Shown here: in pieces, positions 18,150 through 26,258 of the stretch
How positions within the stretch are numbered: the stretch's first letter is position 1
How the letters are laid out: each line of letters begins with the position of its first letter
Virus record (IMG/VR): IMGVR_UViG_3300025137_000202
Span: 1-28,015 of that record
Strand: one strand, 5' to 3'
Origin: a virus
Length of the DNA stretch: 28,015 nucleotides
Notes under the pieces: generated by a model
Database searches by the model: none
What the model saw: the letters and a program-made list of their open reading frames with translations, nothing else
What the model was told of the DNA's origin: nothing
Position numbers and translations under genes: made by a program

Positions 18150-20379
18150 TACTTACACCGAGGACTTTTTTACTGGCAATGCTAGACTCTACTGCTGTGT
18201 CAATACTATTCCTAATAGTTGTACCAGTCACTCCGCTTGTGCCGGTCGAAAATCCTTGTACTGCATCACTTAATTTTTCTTTGGCTAAACTTATAGCATA
18301 TTGTCCGCCTCGTACTACTGAATTCATATCTGCATTTGTGATAGTTGTGCTGAAAGAACCTGCTAAAGTTGTTCCAAGATTTTCTTGTCCAGTTGACCAT
18401 TTTTTTACTGCATCTACACCAAATTTACTTGCTCCACTTACAAGTCCGGCTAACGATGATTCATTTTCTAACCCAGTTACTATTCCTGCGTTTTGCAAAT
18501 TGCTTAATCCTTTGTTAAACAAATCTGTTTTGGTAAAATCTTGTATTGATTCGTTATTAAGGAAGTCGCTTACACCAGATATACCTTGATTTCCGCTCCA
18601 AACACTTGAACTGCTTAACACAGTATTTAGGTCAGCAGTTGAATCTTTTAAGAAAAAATCACTTGTGCCTGGTTTTAAAAATCCAGCAGTTTCTAATTCT
18701 CTAGCACTGAATCCAAACTTGCCTACACCGAGACCATTTGATATTTCGTTTGCTTTTTGGTTGACTAACTTACTAGACTGTGCAACCATGCCTGTGACTT
18801 TTTCACTAGGTATCTTTCCAACGTTTGTTGATACACCAGTCTGTGCTTCGTAGTCTCCACTATCAATTTTACTTATTTCTGTTGTTTCGGCCTTTGTTAC
18901 TGCTTCTTGGGTTTCTGCATCAAGTGGCACTTCTGTACTTGAGGTTGTCAAGTTAGTACTTGTGTTGACACCTGTACCTCTTTCAGCAAATGGCTCATGT
19001 GTTGGTGCTCTGGTTACAATGGTTTCAATTGCCGCTGGCTCTGGCACCCATCCAACATCGTTTTCAAATTTTGTATCAGCCAAACGTTTTTTTGGAATTG
19101 GTTGAGCTTTGGGTACATCACTTGCTGCACCTGAATTTAATTTTATACAACCAGCTTCTAAAGTAAGTCCACTTCCTGCTCCCCAGGAACCTGTTTTACT
19201 CTTTAGCATCAGTGCCGCGTCACTTTTTAATCCTATCATGCTTTTACTATACGCCAGTAAACTGTTCGTACCGGTTAGGTTTAAACTCCCTGCTTCAAGA
19301 CTCATTGCTGCCTTGGCATGCATGTTTATAGTTCCGTTTTCGCTATTCATATTAATACTTCTGTCGGCATGCATGTTGATTTCACCAGCACTTCGAATAT
19401 TCAAACTATTTGAAGCATACACATCAATAGTACCTTCTTTGCCTAGTTCGACCCAACTTTGTCCATTGGCATGCATTATATGTATTGTAGATTCAGTAGC
19501 ACTGTCATTCATCATAATCTGATGTCCTGAACTGGTTCTAATTCTCACCAGGTTGTCTTCGCCGGCTTGATTGCCGTCATCCATAACAACACTATGACCA
19601 CCTTTACGACCAATAACAGTTACTTCGTTTGCTTGTAAAGTACTACTTGCAAGTTTTGCCTGTAATTGTGCATCTGTAAGTCCACCTGAATATATCGGGC
19701 GTCCTGGAGTGCTAATACCAAAACAAGTGCTAGGGGATTCTCGTTGACTATTAGAACTAATTGGTCCAAGGAGAGGATCTGCTATAACACCTTGCGAAAG
19801 CATTTGTCCTGCAAGGACACTATGAACTGGTTTTGTTTCTTCAAAAAATCTTGGATTCTCAGATATAGCAGGATTGGCATTATTAATTTCTACTACAGGA
19901 AGTTTATCTTTGTTAGCAAAGTATGGTGAACCAGAATCATCGATATACTTTGTACTACTGCCGATTGCCGGAACCATATGATTTAATCCTGGTTCTATTG
20001 GCATACCCATGTAAAAACCATTGTTTGGGTCACCGTTTGCAAAAAAGCAAATTACTTTTGTACCTACATCAGGCGGTGTTCCCCAAAATCCATAACTTTG
20101 ATTATTGCCAGTAAAGGTTCCTGGGCCAGTTGGGTTTGGTGCACTCTGTTGTGTATATCCATAAAAAGGAGTTATATAGCTCACAGTACGCCACAAACTT
20201 TTTACATTCTTATCAGGGCCTGCCAGATCTTCGATGAATACCCCAAGTCTACCAGAACGGGTTGGATCAACGTTGTTCATTACCTCACCAATAAAAGGTC
20301 CTGTTTCAGCAGGTGTACCACCTTTGTCCAGTTTATAATTTTTTGGAGTTCCTATTGTTCTTTGATAATTTTGTACCAT
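18145..20379 (-). CDS. gp5: Baseplate central spike protein, gp5-like, without visible lysozyme domain
   Basis: A 744-residue VgrG/gp5-type spike protein. Residues ~25-135 form the OB-fold (GPFIGEVMNNVDPTRSGRLG; PPDVGTKVICFFANGDPNNG). Residues ~250-415 are the beta-helix, with VTVIGRKGGHSVVMDDG and alternating strands such as INMHADRSINMNSENGT. T4 gp5 has a lysozyme domain between the two; here the linker (~140-250) shows no T4-lysozyme-like Glu-Asp-Thr region. Instead residues ~420-744 form a Ser/Thr/Ala-rich extension holding a predicted helical region (~553-640: KFGFSARELETAGFLKPGT, VWSG, FLNN). The spike trimer pierces the host outer membrane. AAAGGA (20386-20391) overlaps the upstream stop and fixes this start. 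The identification as spike is firm; the extension is unassigned. Confidence 0.92.
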   Translation of the reverse strand: MVQNYQRTIGTPKNYKLDKGGTPAETGPFIGEVMNNVDPTRSGRLGVFIEDLAGPDKNVKSLWRTVSYITPFYGYTQQSAPNPTGPGTFTGNNQSYGFWGTPPDVGTKVICFFANGDPNNGFYMGMPIEPGLNHMVPAIGSSTKYIDDSGSPYFANKDKLPVVEINNANPAISENPRFFEETKPVHSVLAGQMLSQGVIADPLLGPISSNSQRESPSTCFGISTPGRPIYSGGLTDAQLQAKLASSTLQANEVTVIGRKGGHSVVMDDGNQAGEDNLVRIRTSSGHQIMMNDSATESTIHIMHANGQSWVELGKEGTIDVYASNSLNIRSAGEINMHADRSINMNSENGTINMHAKAAMSLEAGSLNLTGTNSLLAYSKSMIGLKSDAALMLKSKTGSWGAGSGLTLEAGCIKLNSGAASDVPKAQPIPKKRLADTKFENDVGWVPEPAAIETIVTRAPTHEPFAERGTGVNTSTNLTTSSTEVPLDAETQEAVTKAETTEISKIDSGDYEAQTGVSTNVGKIPSEKVTGMVAQSSKLVNQKANEISNGLGVGKFGFSARELETAGFLKPGTSDFFLKDSTADLNTVLSSSSVWSGNQGISGVSDFLNNESIQDFTKTDLFNKGLSNLQNAGIVTGLENESSLAGLVSGASKFGVDAVKKWSTGQENLGTTLAGSFSTTITNADMNSVVRGGQYAISLAKEKLSDAVQGFSTGTSGVTGTTIRNSIDTAVESSIASKKVLGVST

Positions 20380-20389
20380 TTATTGTCCT

Positions 20390-23300
20390 TTATTGAAAAA
20401 GCGAGGAACGATCAACTCCACCGCCGCTTGAACCTCGTACAGTAGCACCATTCGCTATTGCCCTACGAGACCTTTCAAGTTTTAATCTGTTTCTCTTTGC
20501 TAATAGTGATTCGCTGAATGGACTAGCAGATTTTCCTGCATCATCGCTTACAGTACTACTGCCCGGCTTAGGTACCACTGTTGGCAAATGCTTTCCTTTG
20601 TTTATTATAGGGTCTACATAGTTAGTACTTGAATTTTGTAGAGTAGCAATTCTTTGATTACGCATAATAGCATCGTCATAGTTTTTAGGTGGAACCACTG
20701 CACTTTTCTTTGTATTATTTGCATTTGGTTTTAAGCCACTACTTGCAGGCACGCCGCCGGTAATCACATCAGGTCCTGGACGCAAGTTTACACCCTTGTT
20801 ATCAGCAGTCCCTCTTTTATCTAAAAACTCTCCACTACCTCTACTTCCTGCTGAAAGATTACTTGTTCTTACTGGTGTATCTTGTTTTTTAATTGGAGGA
20901 CTTGCATGTCCAAAAGCATCTAGCCCTGGATCTTCAATTTGATTCTTTTCCTTAGCTATCTCTTTAGGTGAATTCTTTGCCGCATCAAAGGTTCTCACTG
21001 TGCCTTCTAATTTTTGCGTAAATTTGCCTTCTTTAAAGTAGTTTGTTACTTCTAAGCAGGTAAAAACAATAGATTCTTGTGCTAGATTTTTTTCTCCAGT
21101 TATTTGGCTTATGTCAAGATTATCTTTGAATACTGGTGTTAAGCCCGTTGCCATATCATAGTCGACAACCCTGTTAAAACGTATCTCATACAATGTTTCA
21201 CCAGAGTTAGCATTTATACTTCCATCTGGTTCAAATGGGCCAAGATTTGACGCACTGTAGAATAACTCGCTTTGTAGTATCCAATCTGGATCTCCAACAA
21301 TTTCTATTGTACTTTTTGATACATCAGCTGGATCATATAATCTCGAAGCTAGTTGTGCTGCCGGTCTTGTACTCTCACCATCGCCACCTTGTGTACTTGT
21401 TCCTGGAGCACTTTCAAAAAACTTTTTTTCTGTATATCTTGCATCACCAGTGGTATCGTTATTCAACCCATCATTGCCTATAGACGTAATATAATTTGAA
21501 TTGTTTTCAATTTCAAAACTTATTACTTCAGTATTCTGCCCTGTAAACCAATACTCATATAGTTTTTGTGTACCTCTATACATAGTATCAGGAAAATAAG
21601 GCGAGCGAGGCGTATTAATTTGATACCTGCTTACCTTGTATCTGATATCATAAGCGTAGTCTTGCCTCTTCTCATCAAATGCTATTGGTTCTGCAACTTG
21701 TGTGATTCTATACCATTGCACTGTTTTCACTGGAGGGTTTTGTATTTTTTTATTTGTAATTTCGTCAAATGCAATTGTTTGTTGTGCAGTTACATAGGTA
21801 CTATTCTTCATTACTTGGTCAATTAATTGTACAATCTGTGTCCCAGCACTTATGCTATAAGATCTTGATTCTGTATCAAGAGCTTGTTTTTCTTGATTTA
21901 GTTGTTCATTGGGATTACTAAATGTTTGCAACGGTGTTTTCGACTTTTTCGTTCCGCCTTGTTTTTTCATTTTTGCATCACTAAGCCCTGCGACTTCTTC
22001 AATTTCTATTGTATACTTGTCTGGTACACTATAAGCACCAACTGCTACTAATTGTGCCTGGTGTTCATTTAATGCTTTTGCTAATCCAGATGTAACTGTC
22101 CTGCCAGTTAGTCCTTGTACTTTCTTAGCCGCAGGAGGTGGTGTTCCTTCAGCGGCTGCTTGGGCTTCTTCGAGTTGTGCATCACCATTAAGCAAAGTTT
22201 TTATATCAGGAGCGTTTAGCTGAAAGTTAAAAGGTATGCTGCCTCTGGCAGTTGAATACCCAACCTGTGTTTGCGGGATCACACCAGTAACCATGTAAGT
22301 AACGGCTTTATCTGTAAGTTTGTATGTAATATCATTGAACTGAAAAGGAATAAATTTTTCTACAAGTGCGTTTGGATCACTTGTGGTTTCTCCTCCGTTG
22401 TTTTGTGCATTACTAACAAGATTACCAAACTCATCGTAACCGTAAAAACGTATTACCATCAAGAAGTTTTGCAAGTTTACATTTTCTTTTCCACCACTAT
22501 GTTCTTTCACTGCCGCAGTTAATCTTGGTAAAAGTGTAATGCCTTGGGGTTCAATGATCTCAAATTTTAGATCAACTACATTATGCGGTCCACCAGTGCC
22601 TTGTGAACCAATCACACTGTCAATTTCTAAATTTTCAATATAAAAATCTAAATCAAAAAACTTATTACGTTCACCAAATGGTGCACCACCGCTTTGCATT
22701 ATCAATTGGTTTGTTGGTAAAACTTTCTTATCAGATGCGAGCAATGCTTTATATTCATCGATATTCATTAGATAAATTGAAATTGCATAAGTTTGACTTG
22801 CAAGTCCACCTAGTCTATTAGGACTAGCTATGATCGGCTTTAAAAACTCTTCTGCAATTACTGTACGACCTTCTACAACTTGACTAGCATTTCCAACACT
22901 ATTTGAGATGTTCTGTTGTGCATCGTCATTGGTTGTTGTCACTGTACTGGCATAAGCGTTTCCATTGACCTGTTCAACAGTTACAACTGTTTTATCACCT
23001 CCGACTGTACTTTGTGGTCCACTTCCTTTTGCATCTCCTAATGTTTCAGTATTTCTCAATGACGGAATATTTGCATTTGTTGGTTTATTTTGACTAGCAA
23101 TGACTGGAACAACTTCGCCATTCTCAAATATTTCTCTAGCTCCTGCAATAGGAGAGACGTTTCTCGATAAATTAACTGCACCAACCTGTGCATTCAAAAC
23201 TTCTTGTCCAGAAGAGTTTTTTGCAATATTATCAGCAACACTAGTCACATTCTGATTTCTATATGCTTCAAGTTGAGTTGCTTGGAGATCGCCAATCAGT

Positions 23301-23572
23301 ACATTTGTTTCTGTTATGTTTGTTGTAATTTTAACCTTTGTGCTTACATAACCTGTTTGATTTTTTAGGCCTTCATTTTGTCCATTTAAATTTTGTAGTG
23401 TACCACGGACATTTTTGATGCTCTCATCACTCTTATTCCAATCATCTCTTATGTTATCCCATTTTGCACCGTTACTGGTTCTTTGTTGCAGTGCTTTGAC
23501 GGCAAGTTTTTGTCTGTTAATTTCTAATTGCTGACTAAGTCGAGCAGCATTTAGTTCTGCAGGGCTAGCCAT
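20390..23572 (-). CDS. Putative baseplate hub protein (1060 aa), possible gp27 counterpart
   Basis: Not recognised with certainty. Residues ~8-110 are polar, Gln/Asn-rich and likely helical or coiled-coil. About 225-870 looks globular, with KFFDLDFYIENLEIDSVIG (304-322), FLMVIRFYGYDEFGN (370-384), LYEYWFTGQNTEVISFEIEN (671-690) and GDPDWILQSELFYS (761-774). The last ~190 residues are low in hydrophobics and end in a basic stretch (LLAKRNRLKLERSRRAI). It lies between gp53 and the gp5-like spike, where contractile systems usually encode the hub protein on which the spike sits (gp27 in T4), which is the basis of the guess. Residues 880-888 (EDPGLDAFG) recur exactly in the gp48-like protein. AGGA (23580-23583) precedes the ATG, one base after the gp53 stop. 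Confidence 0.6.
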   Translation of the reverse strand: MASPAELNAARLSQQLEINRQKLAVKALQQRTSNGAKWDNIRDDWNKSDESIKNVRGTLQNLNGQNEGLKNQTGYVSTKVKITTNITETNVLIGDLQATQLEAYRNQNVTSVADNIAKNSSGQEVLNAQVGAVNLSRNVSPIAGAREIFENGEVVPVIASQNKPTNANIPSLRNTETLGDAKGSGPQSTVGGDKTVVTVEQVNGNAYASTVTTTNDDAQQNISNSVGNASQVVEGRTVIAEEFLKPIIASPNRLGGLASQTYAISIYLMNIDEYKALLASDKKVLPTNQLIMQSGGAPFGERNKFFDLDFYIENLEIDSVIGSQGTGGPHNVVDLKFEIIEPQGITLLPRLTAAVKEHSGGKENVNLQNFLMVIRFYGYDEFGNLVSNAQNNGGETTSDPNALVEKFIPFQFNDITYKLTDKAVTYMVTGVIPQTQVGYSTARGSIPFNFQLNAPDIKTLLNGDAQLEEAQAAAEGTPPPAAKKVQGLTGRTVTSGLAKALNEHQAQLVAVGAYSVPDKYTIEIEEVAGLSDAKMKKQGGTKKSKTPLQTFSNPNEQLNQEKQALDTESRSYSISAGTQIVQLIDQVMKNSTYVTAQQTIAFDEITNKKIQNPPVKTVQWYRITQVAEPIAFDEKRQDYAYDIRYKVSRYQINTPRSPYFPDTMYRGTQKLYEYWFTGQNTEVISFEIENNSNYITSIGNDGLNNDTTGDARYTEKKFFESAPGTSTQGGDGESTRPAAQLASRLYDPADVSKSTIEIVGDPDWILQSELFYSASNLGPFEPDGSINANSGETLYEIRFNRVVDYDMATGLTPVFKDNLDISQITGEKNLAQESIVFTCLEVTNYFKEGKFTQKLEGTVRTFDAAKNSPKEIAKEKNQIEDPGLDAFGHASPPIKKQDTPVRTSNLSAGSRGSGEFLDKRGTADNKGVNLRPGPDVITGGVPASSGLKPNANNTKKSAVVPPKNYDDAIMRNQRIATLQNSSTNYVDPIINKGKHLPTVVPKPGSSTVSDDAGKSASPFSESLLAKRNRLKLERSRRAIANGATVRGSSGGGVDRSSLFQ

Positions 23573-23573
23573 A

Positions 23574-23873
23574 TTAGAATCCTAGTACTGATTTTAATGT
23601 AGATATCTGTGGTAGATAGATTGTTGTTCCAGTTGTAAAGTCAAACAACGGGTCTTGTAACTGATTTGGATTACGTTGAGCAAACACCCACCAAAGACTT
23701 GCATCTTCGTATAAGTCAAATGCAAGTAAATCAGGACGTAAGTTATAAGTTTCATTTATAGTCATTGATAAATCATCAATCAGTTTGGGAATAGGCCTAT
23801 CAACCATAATACCCAGATATTGATTACTGATAACCGGAGTATCGAAGTATGAACTAGTGGACGTATAAGACAT
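23574..23873 (-). CDS. gp53: Baseplate wedge protein gp53, short form
   Basis: A 99-residue protein with the gp53 core: YLGIMVDRPIPKLIDDLSMT, YNLRPDLLAFDLYEDASLWW and VFAQRNPNQLQDP, ending in a TGTTIYLP strand like the LysM-type fold of this family. T4 gp53 is about twice as long (196). It helps lock neighbouring wedges together. I chose the ATG at 23873, which overlaps the upstream TAA as TAATG and has AAAGGA eight bases upstream, over a GTG two codons earlier (23879) which would sit only two bases from the same ribosome binding site. Overlap with the gp48-like gene implies translational coupling. Confidence 0.92.
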   Translation of the reverse strand: MSYTSTSSYFDTPVISNQYLGIMVDRPIPKLIDDLSMTINETYNLRPDLLAFDLYEDASLWWVFAQRNPNQLQDPLFDFTTGTTIYLPQISTLKSVLGF

Positions 23874-26149
23874 TACCACATTCCTTTCTTAATCAAGTTG
23901 CCATTTGCATACTCACGTAAACTAAACTGTTGACTTGCCTGTTGTCTGCTTACAATTGGTAACATGTTAATAGTCATTGACATTTTAGTTGGAACATACG
24001 TAGCACCTTTTGTGCCCAAGTTACTTGGTGCAAGTGCAGTAGGTTTTGCTCCTGGAGCCAATGATGGTCCTGGCCCGCCACTGAATGCATTTGTCACTGC
24101 GGTTTTCAATCGATTAAGTGCTGAAAAATTTCCATTGGTTGTGCTTGTTGCTAAAGGTTTTGAAAATTGCAGTCTGTCATCTCTATTGATATGGCGACTT
24201 CTTGCACGAATATAGTTTACATCACTAGGCAGATTATAATTGAATTCTGTTACCACACATGGTGATTCGTTAAATTGATATTCTCCTAAACCAGTGAGAT
24301 ATAATAATGGCGGTGGTGAACCTCGTTCTGCATCCTGTCCATAAAACATTTTACTGGCACTCTTTAAAAAATGTATACACGCTAGGAGATATTCAGCTTC
24401 GATTGTATCTTGAGCAGTGAAATCTGCCTGTAGCTGAACAGTTTGTACACTTGAATTTTTATAAAAATAATGTTGATAGTTGCTATGCGTTGGAGAATAA
24501 TTTTGATATTCGGCTCTGTACTGCACGTCAATAGTTGGAGTATAAGGAAAGATAATTCCATCAGTTATTGCCAATGGTGCAAGTATGCCTGGTTCAGGTG
24601 CTTTATACAAATAAGTTGCTTGTGGAGCTAATCGGAGCTTAACACGCCAATCGCCATCTGCATTTTTTACTCCAGATGCTTCACGCATCTCACTAATAGT
24701 TTGTTGCTGTTGTGCTTTTACTTTCATAGCATTAGCATCAAGTGCTGCCTGTTGTTCAGCAGAGATAGCCGCTTGTTCCACTCCATCGATACCAGCACCT
24801 TCTGCGCCGTCTCCAATGTCAGCCACTGGATCATCACCGACTAAACTTTCACCGTCGTTTTCTACACGTTCTGGTGCGAGTATCGGATCTCCAAATGCGT
24901 CAAACTGTGCAACTTCGGCGTCGCCAAAGTCATCAACTCCAAAAGGATTTACTTCAGCTGGTGAACTGTATTCACCAAAGTCGTCTACCTGTCCTAAAGG
25001 ATTATTATCGCCAAAATCATCTACGCCAAATTGGTTTACATCATTTGGAGATTGATAATCACTAAAATCGTCAACTTGTGCACCAAAGTCGTTATTACTA
25101 TAACCACTGAAATCGTCTACCTGTACTGGTGTATTGATTTCTGCAAAGTCGTCAACTTGTGCACCAAAATTATTATTTGAATATGCACTAAAGTCATCAA
25201 CTTGTGCAGGTGCAGTTTCTTGTACAACATCGCCAAAAGGATCAAACTGAGTGTTATCATATTCTTGTGTAATGGCCGGTGCAGGTGGTGTTGGTCCAGG
25301 ACCAAATGCATCTAAGCCTGGATCTTCTGTGCCAAAGTTATTGTTACTATATGCACTAAAATCGTCTACCTGTGGTGGTGCAGAAAATTCTGCAAAGTCG
25401 TCAACTTGAGCTGGTGCTTGATATTCAGAAAAGTCGTCAACTTGAGCAGGTGATTGGAAGTCAGCAAAGTCATCAACTTGGGTGACCGGGGGTTGGTATT
25501 CTTGAAAGTTGTCAACGGGTGTATCAAAACTTTCTACTGGTCTTGCTGGAGGTGGTGCAGGATATGGATCTGGAGCGGGTGATTCTGTAAAAGCGTTACT
25601 TGCTTCAATGGCAGCTTGTTCTCTTGCACGAACTGCATTTGCCAATCCTGGATCAACTGTATTCTGCGTAAGCTCACTGGTTCTGCTAGTAGGGAAACGT
25701 GTGTCTGTTGGTATAGGTGTTGGTTCTCGATAACTTTCACCATATGCGTCAGGAAAGTCTACATCGCCTTGGGGGACTACTGGTCTTGGAGTAGGCAGTG
25801 CTTGAGTTTGTCCTGCACCGTCAAACTCTTGTTCAAAGGCAGCAGTTTCATCAACGCGGTTATCGAACGCACTGGCTACATTAGTACCTCCACCTTGGAA
25901 TGCAGTGCCTGATCCAGGAGCACTTGTATTGTTAACACTAGAATTTGCATTATTAACTTCTGTGGCTTGTGTTTGCACAATACGTCCAAAGTTTGCATTT
26001 CGTCCTGGAGTTGAAATATCATCTTGGGTATAGTTACCTATTTCACTTGCAGGAATATTAGCCAGTGTTGCTAGAGTACCAATAGGTGCTCGCGGATACT
26101 GCTGTGCAAGTTGATTCATTCTTTGTGCTTTTGCTGGATCGAATGCCAT
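23873..26149 (-). CDS. gp48: Baseplate tail-tube cap/initiator, gp48-like, with repeat-rich insert
   Basis: The C-terminal half (about residues 493-758) is the recognisable domain of gp48/gp54-type tube initiator proteins in marine T4-like phages: GDWRVKLRLAPQATYLYK, DGIIFPYTPTIDVQY, THSNYQHYFYKNSSVQ, SKMFYGQDAERGSPPPLLYL and FNYNLPSDVNYIRARSR. It would join the hub to the first ring of the tail tube. The N-terminal ~490 residues are Pro/Asp/Gln/Asn-rich and probably disordered, with about twelve VDDF-type repeats at 212-422 and EDPGLDAFG at 275-283. I start it at ATG 26149 (758 residues): AGAGGAG (26155-26161) lies five bases away and a late promoter just upstream. An in-frame upstream start at 26182 would lie above that promoter. 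Choice between gp48 and gp54 is not certain. Confidence 0.85.
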   Translation of the reverse strand: MAFDPAKAQRMNQLAQQYPRAPIGTLATLANIPASEIGNYTQDDISTPGRNANFGRIVQTQATEVNNANSSVNNTSAPGSGTAFQGGGTNVASAFDNRVDETAAFEQEFDGAGQTQALPTPRPVVPQGDVDFPDAYGESYREPTPIPTDTRFPTSRTSELTQNTVDPGLANAVRAREQAAIEASNAFTESPAPDPYPAPPPARPVESFDTPVDNFQEYQPPVTQVDDFADFQSPAQVDDFSEYQAPAQVDDFAEFSAPPQVDDFSAYSNNNFGTEDPGLDAFGPGPTPPAPAITQEYDNTQFDPFGDVVQETAPAQVDDFSAYSNNNFGAQVDDFAEINTPVQVDDFSGYSNNDFGAQVDDFSDYQSPNDVNQFGVDDFGDNNPLGQVDDFGEYSSPAEVNPFGVDDFGDAEVAQFDAFGDPILAPERVENDGESLVGDDPVADIGDGAEGAGIDGVEQAAISAEQQAALDANAMKVKAQQQQTISEMREASGVKNADGDWRVKLRLAPQATYLYKAPEPGILAPLAITDGIIFPYTPTIDVQYRAEYQNYSPTHSNYQHYFYKNSSVQTVQLQADFTAQDTIEAEYLLACIHFLKSASKMFYGQDAERGSPPPLLYLTGLGEYQFNESPCVVTEFNYNLPSDVNYIRARSRHINRDDRLQFSKPLATSTTNGNFSALNRLKTAVTNAFSGGPGPSLAPGAKPTALAPSNLGTKGATYVPTKMSMTINMLPIVSRQQASQQFSLREYANGNLIKKGMW
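24884..25516 (-). repeat. Tandem VDDF peptide repeats coding region in the gp48-like gene
   Basis: Encodes residues ~212-422 of the gp48-like protein. QVDDF appears nine times, with VDNF at the start and two GVDDFGD copies near the end. Unit length varies (about 11-18 residues in the dense parts) and typical units are AQVDDFSEYQAP and AQVDDFSAYSNNNFG. The repeat is acidic with regularly placed aromatic residues. At DNA level the copies share a GTCGTCAAC- or GTCATCAAC-type core (plus strand) with synonymous differences, so it is a diverged protein repeat rather than a recent slippage product. Confidence 0.9.
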
Positions 26150-26154
26150 GTATA

Positions 26155-26161
26155 CTCCTCT
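26155..26161 (-). promoter_or_regulatory. Ribosome binding site that fixes the gp48-like start
   Basis: Minus-strand AGAGGAG, five bases before ATG 26149. It is the strongest Shine-Dalgarno sequence in the leftward block, and the reason for rejecting the in-frame start at 26182. Confidence 0.85.
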
Positions 26162-26165
26162 AGTC

Positions 26166-26174
26166 TTATTTATG
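26166..26174 (-). promoter_or_regulatory. Late promoter for the baseplate gene block
   Basis: Minus-strand CATAAATAA. The predicted start of transcription, six bases on (about 26161), coincides with the first base of the ribosome binding site, giving a 12-base leader. It is the first late element of the leftward block in this window. Confidence 0.65.
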
Positions 26175-26200
26175 GTAACCAAAAAGTGCGTAGTTAATGA

Positions 26201-26229
26201 TTGACTTCTGATAAGTAATGTTGTATAAT
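26201..26229 (+). promoter_or_regulatory. Near-consensus sigma70 promoter for the gp55-gp47 operon
   Basis: TTGACT (26201-26206) and TATAAT (26224-26229) are separated by exactly 17 bases. This should be read by the host housekeeping RNA polymerase, so gp55 would be made before late transcription begins. The predicted start lies near 26236, giving a leader of about 23 bases. Confidence 0.85.
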
Positions 26230-26246
26230 GTAACAGTTATTAGGCT

Positions 26247-26252
26247 AAGGAG
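26247..26252 (+). promoter_or_regulatory. Ribosome binding site of gp55
   Basis: AAGGAG, six bases before ATG 26259; near-perfect Shine-Dalgarno sequence and spacing. Confidence 0.85.
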
Positions 26253-26258
26253 AATCGT

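Noticed and set aside
18128-18589. Plus-strand open frame of 153 codons opposite gp5
   Set aside because: Antisense to a clear gene, no ribosome binding site or recognisable product; composition is that of a shadow frame.
19109-19522. Plus-strand open frame of 137 codons with hydrophobic stretches opposite the gp5 beta-helix
   Set aside because: The apparent membrane segments come from reading repeated Asn/Ser/Met codons in reverse; no start signals.
23873-23879. GTG start for gp53 at 23879
   Set aside because: Only two bases separate it from the AAAGGA; the ATG at 23873 has normal spacing and a TAATG overlap.
24884-25516. Possible CRISPR-like or noncoding repeat array
   Set aside because: Repeat units stay in frame, vary in length and differ mostly at synonymous positions; there are no constant-length spacers.
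26150-26182. In-frame upstream ATG adding 11 residues to the gp48-like protein
   Set aside because: It lies upstream of the late promoter and lacks a ribosome binding site; the ATG at 26149 has AGAGGAG five bases before it.
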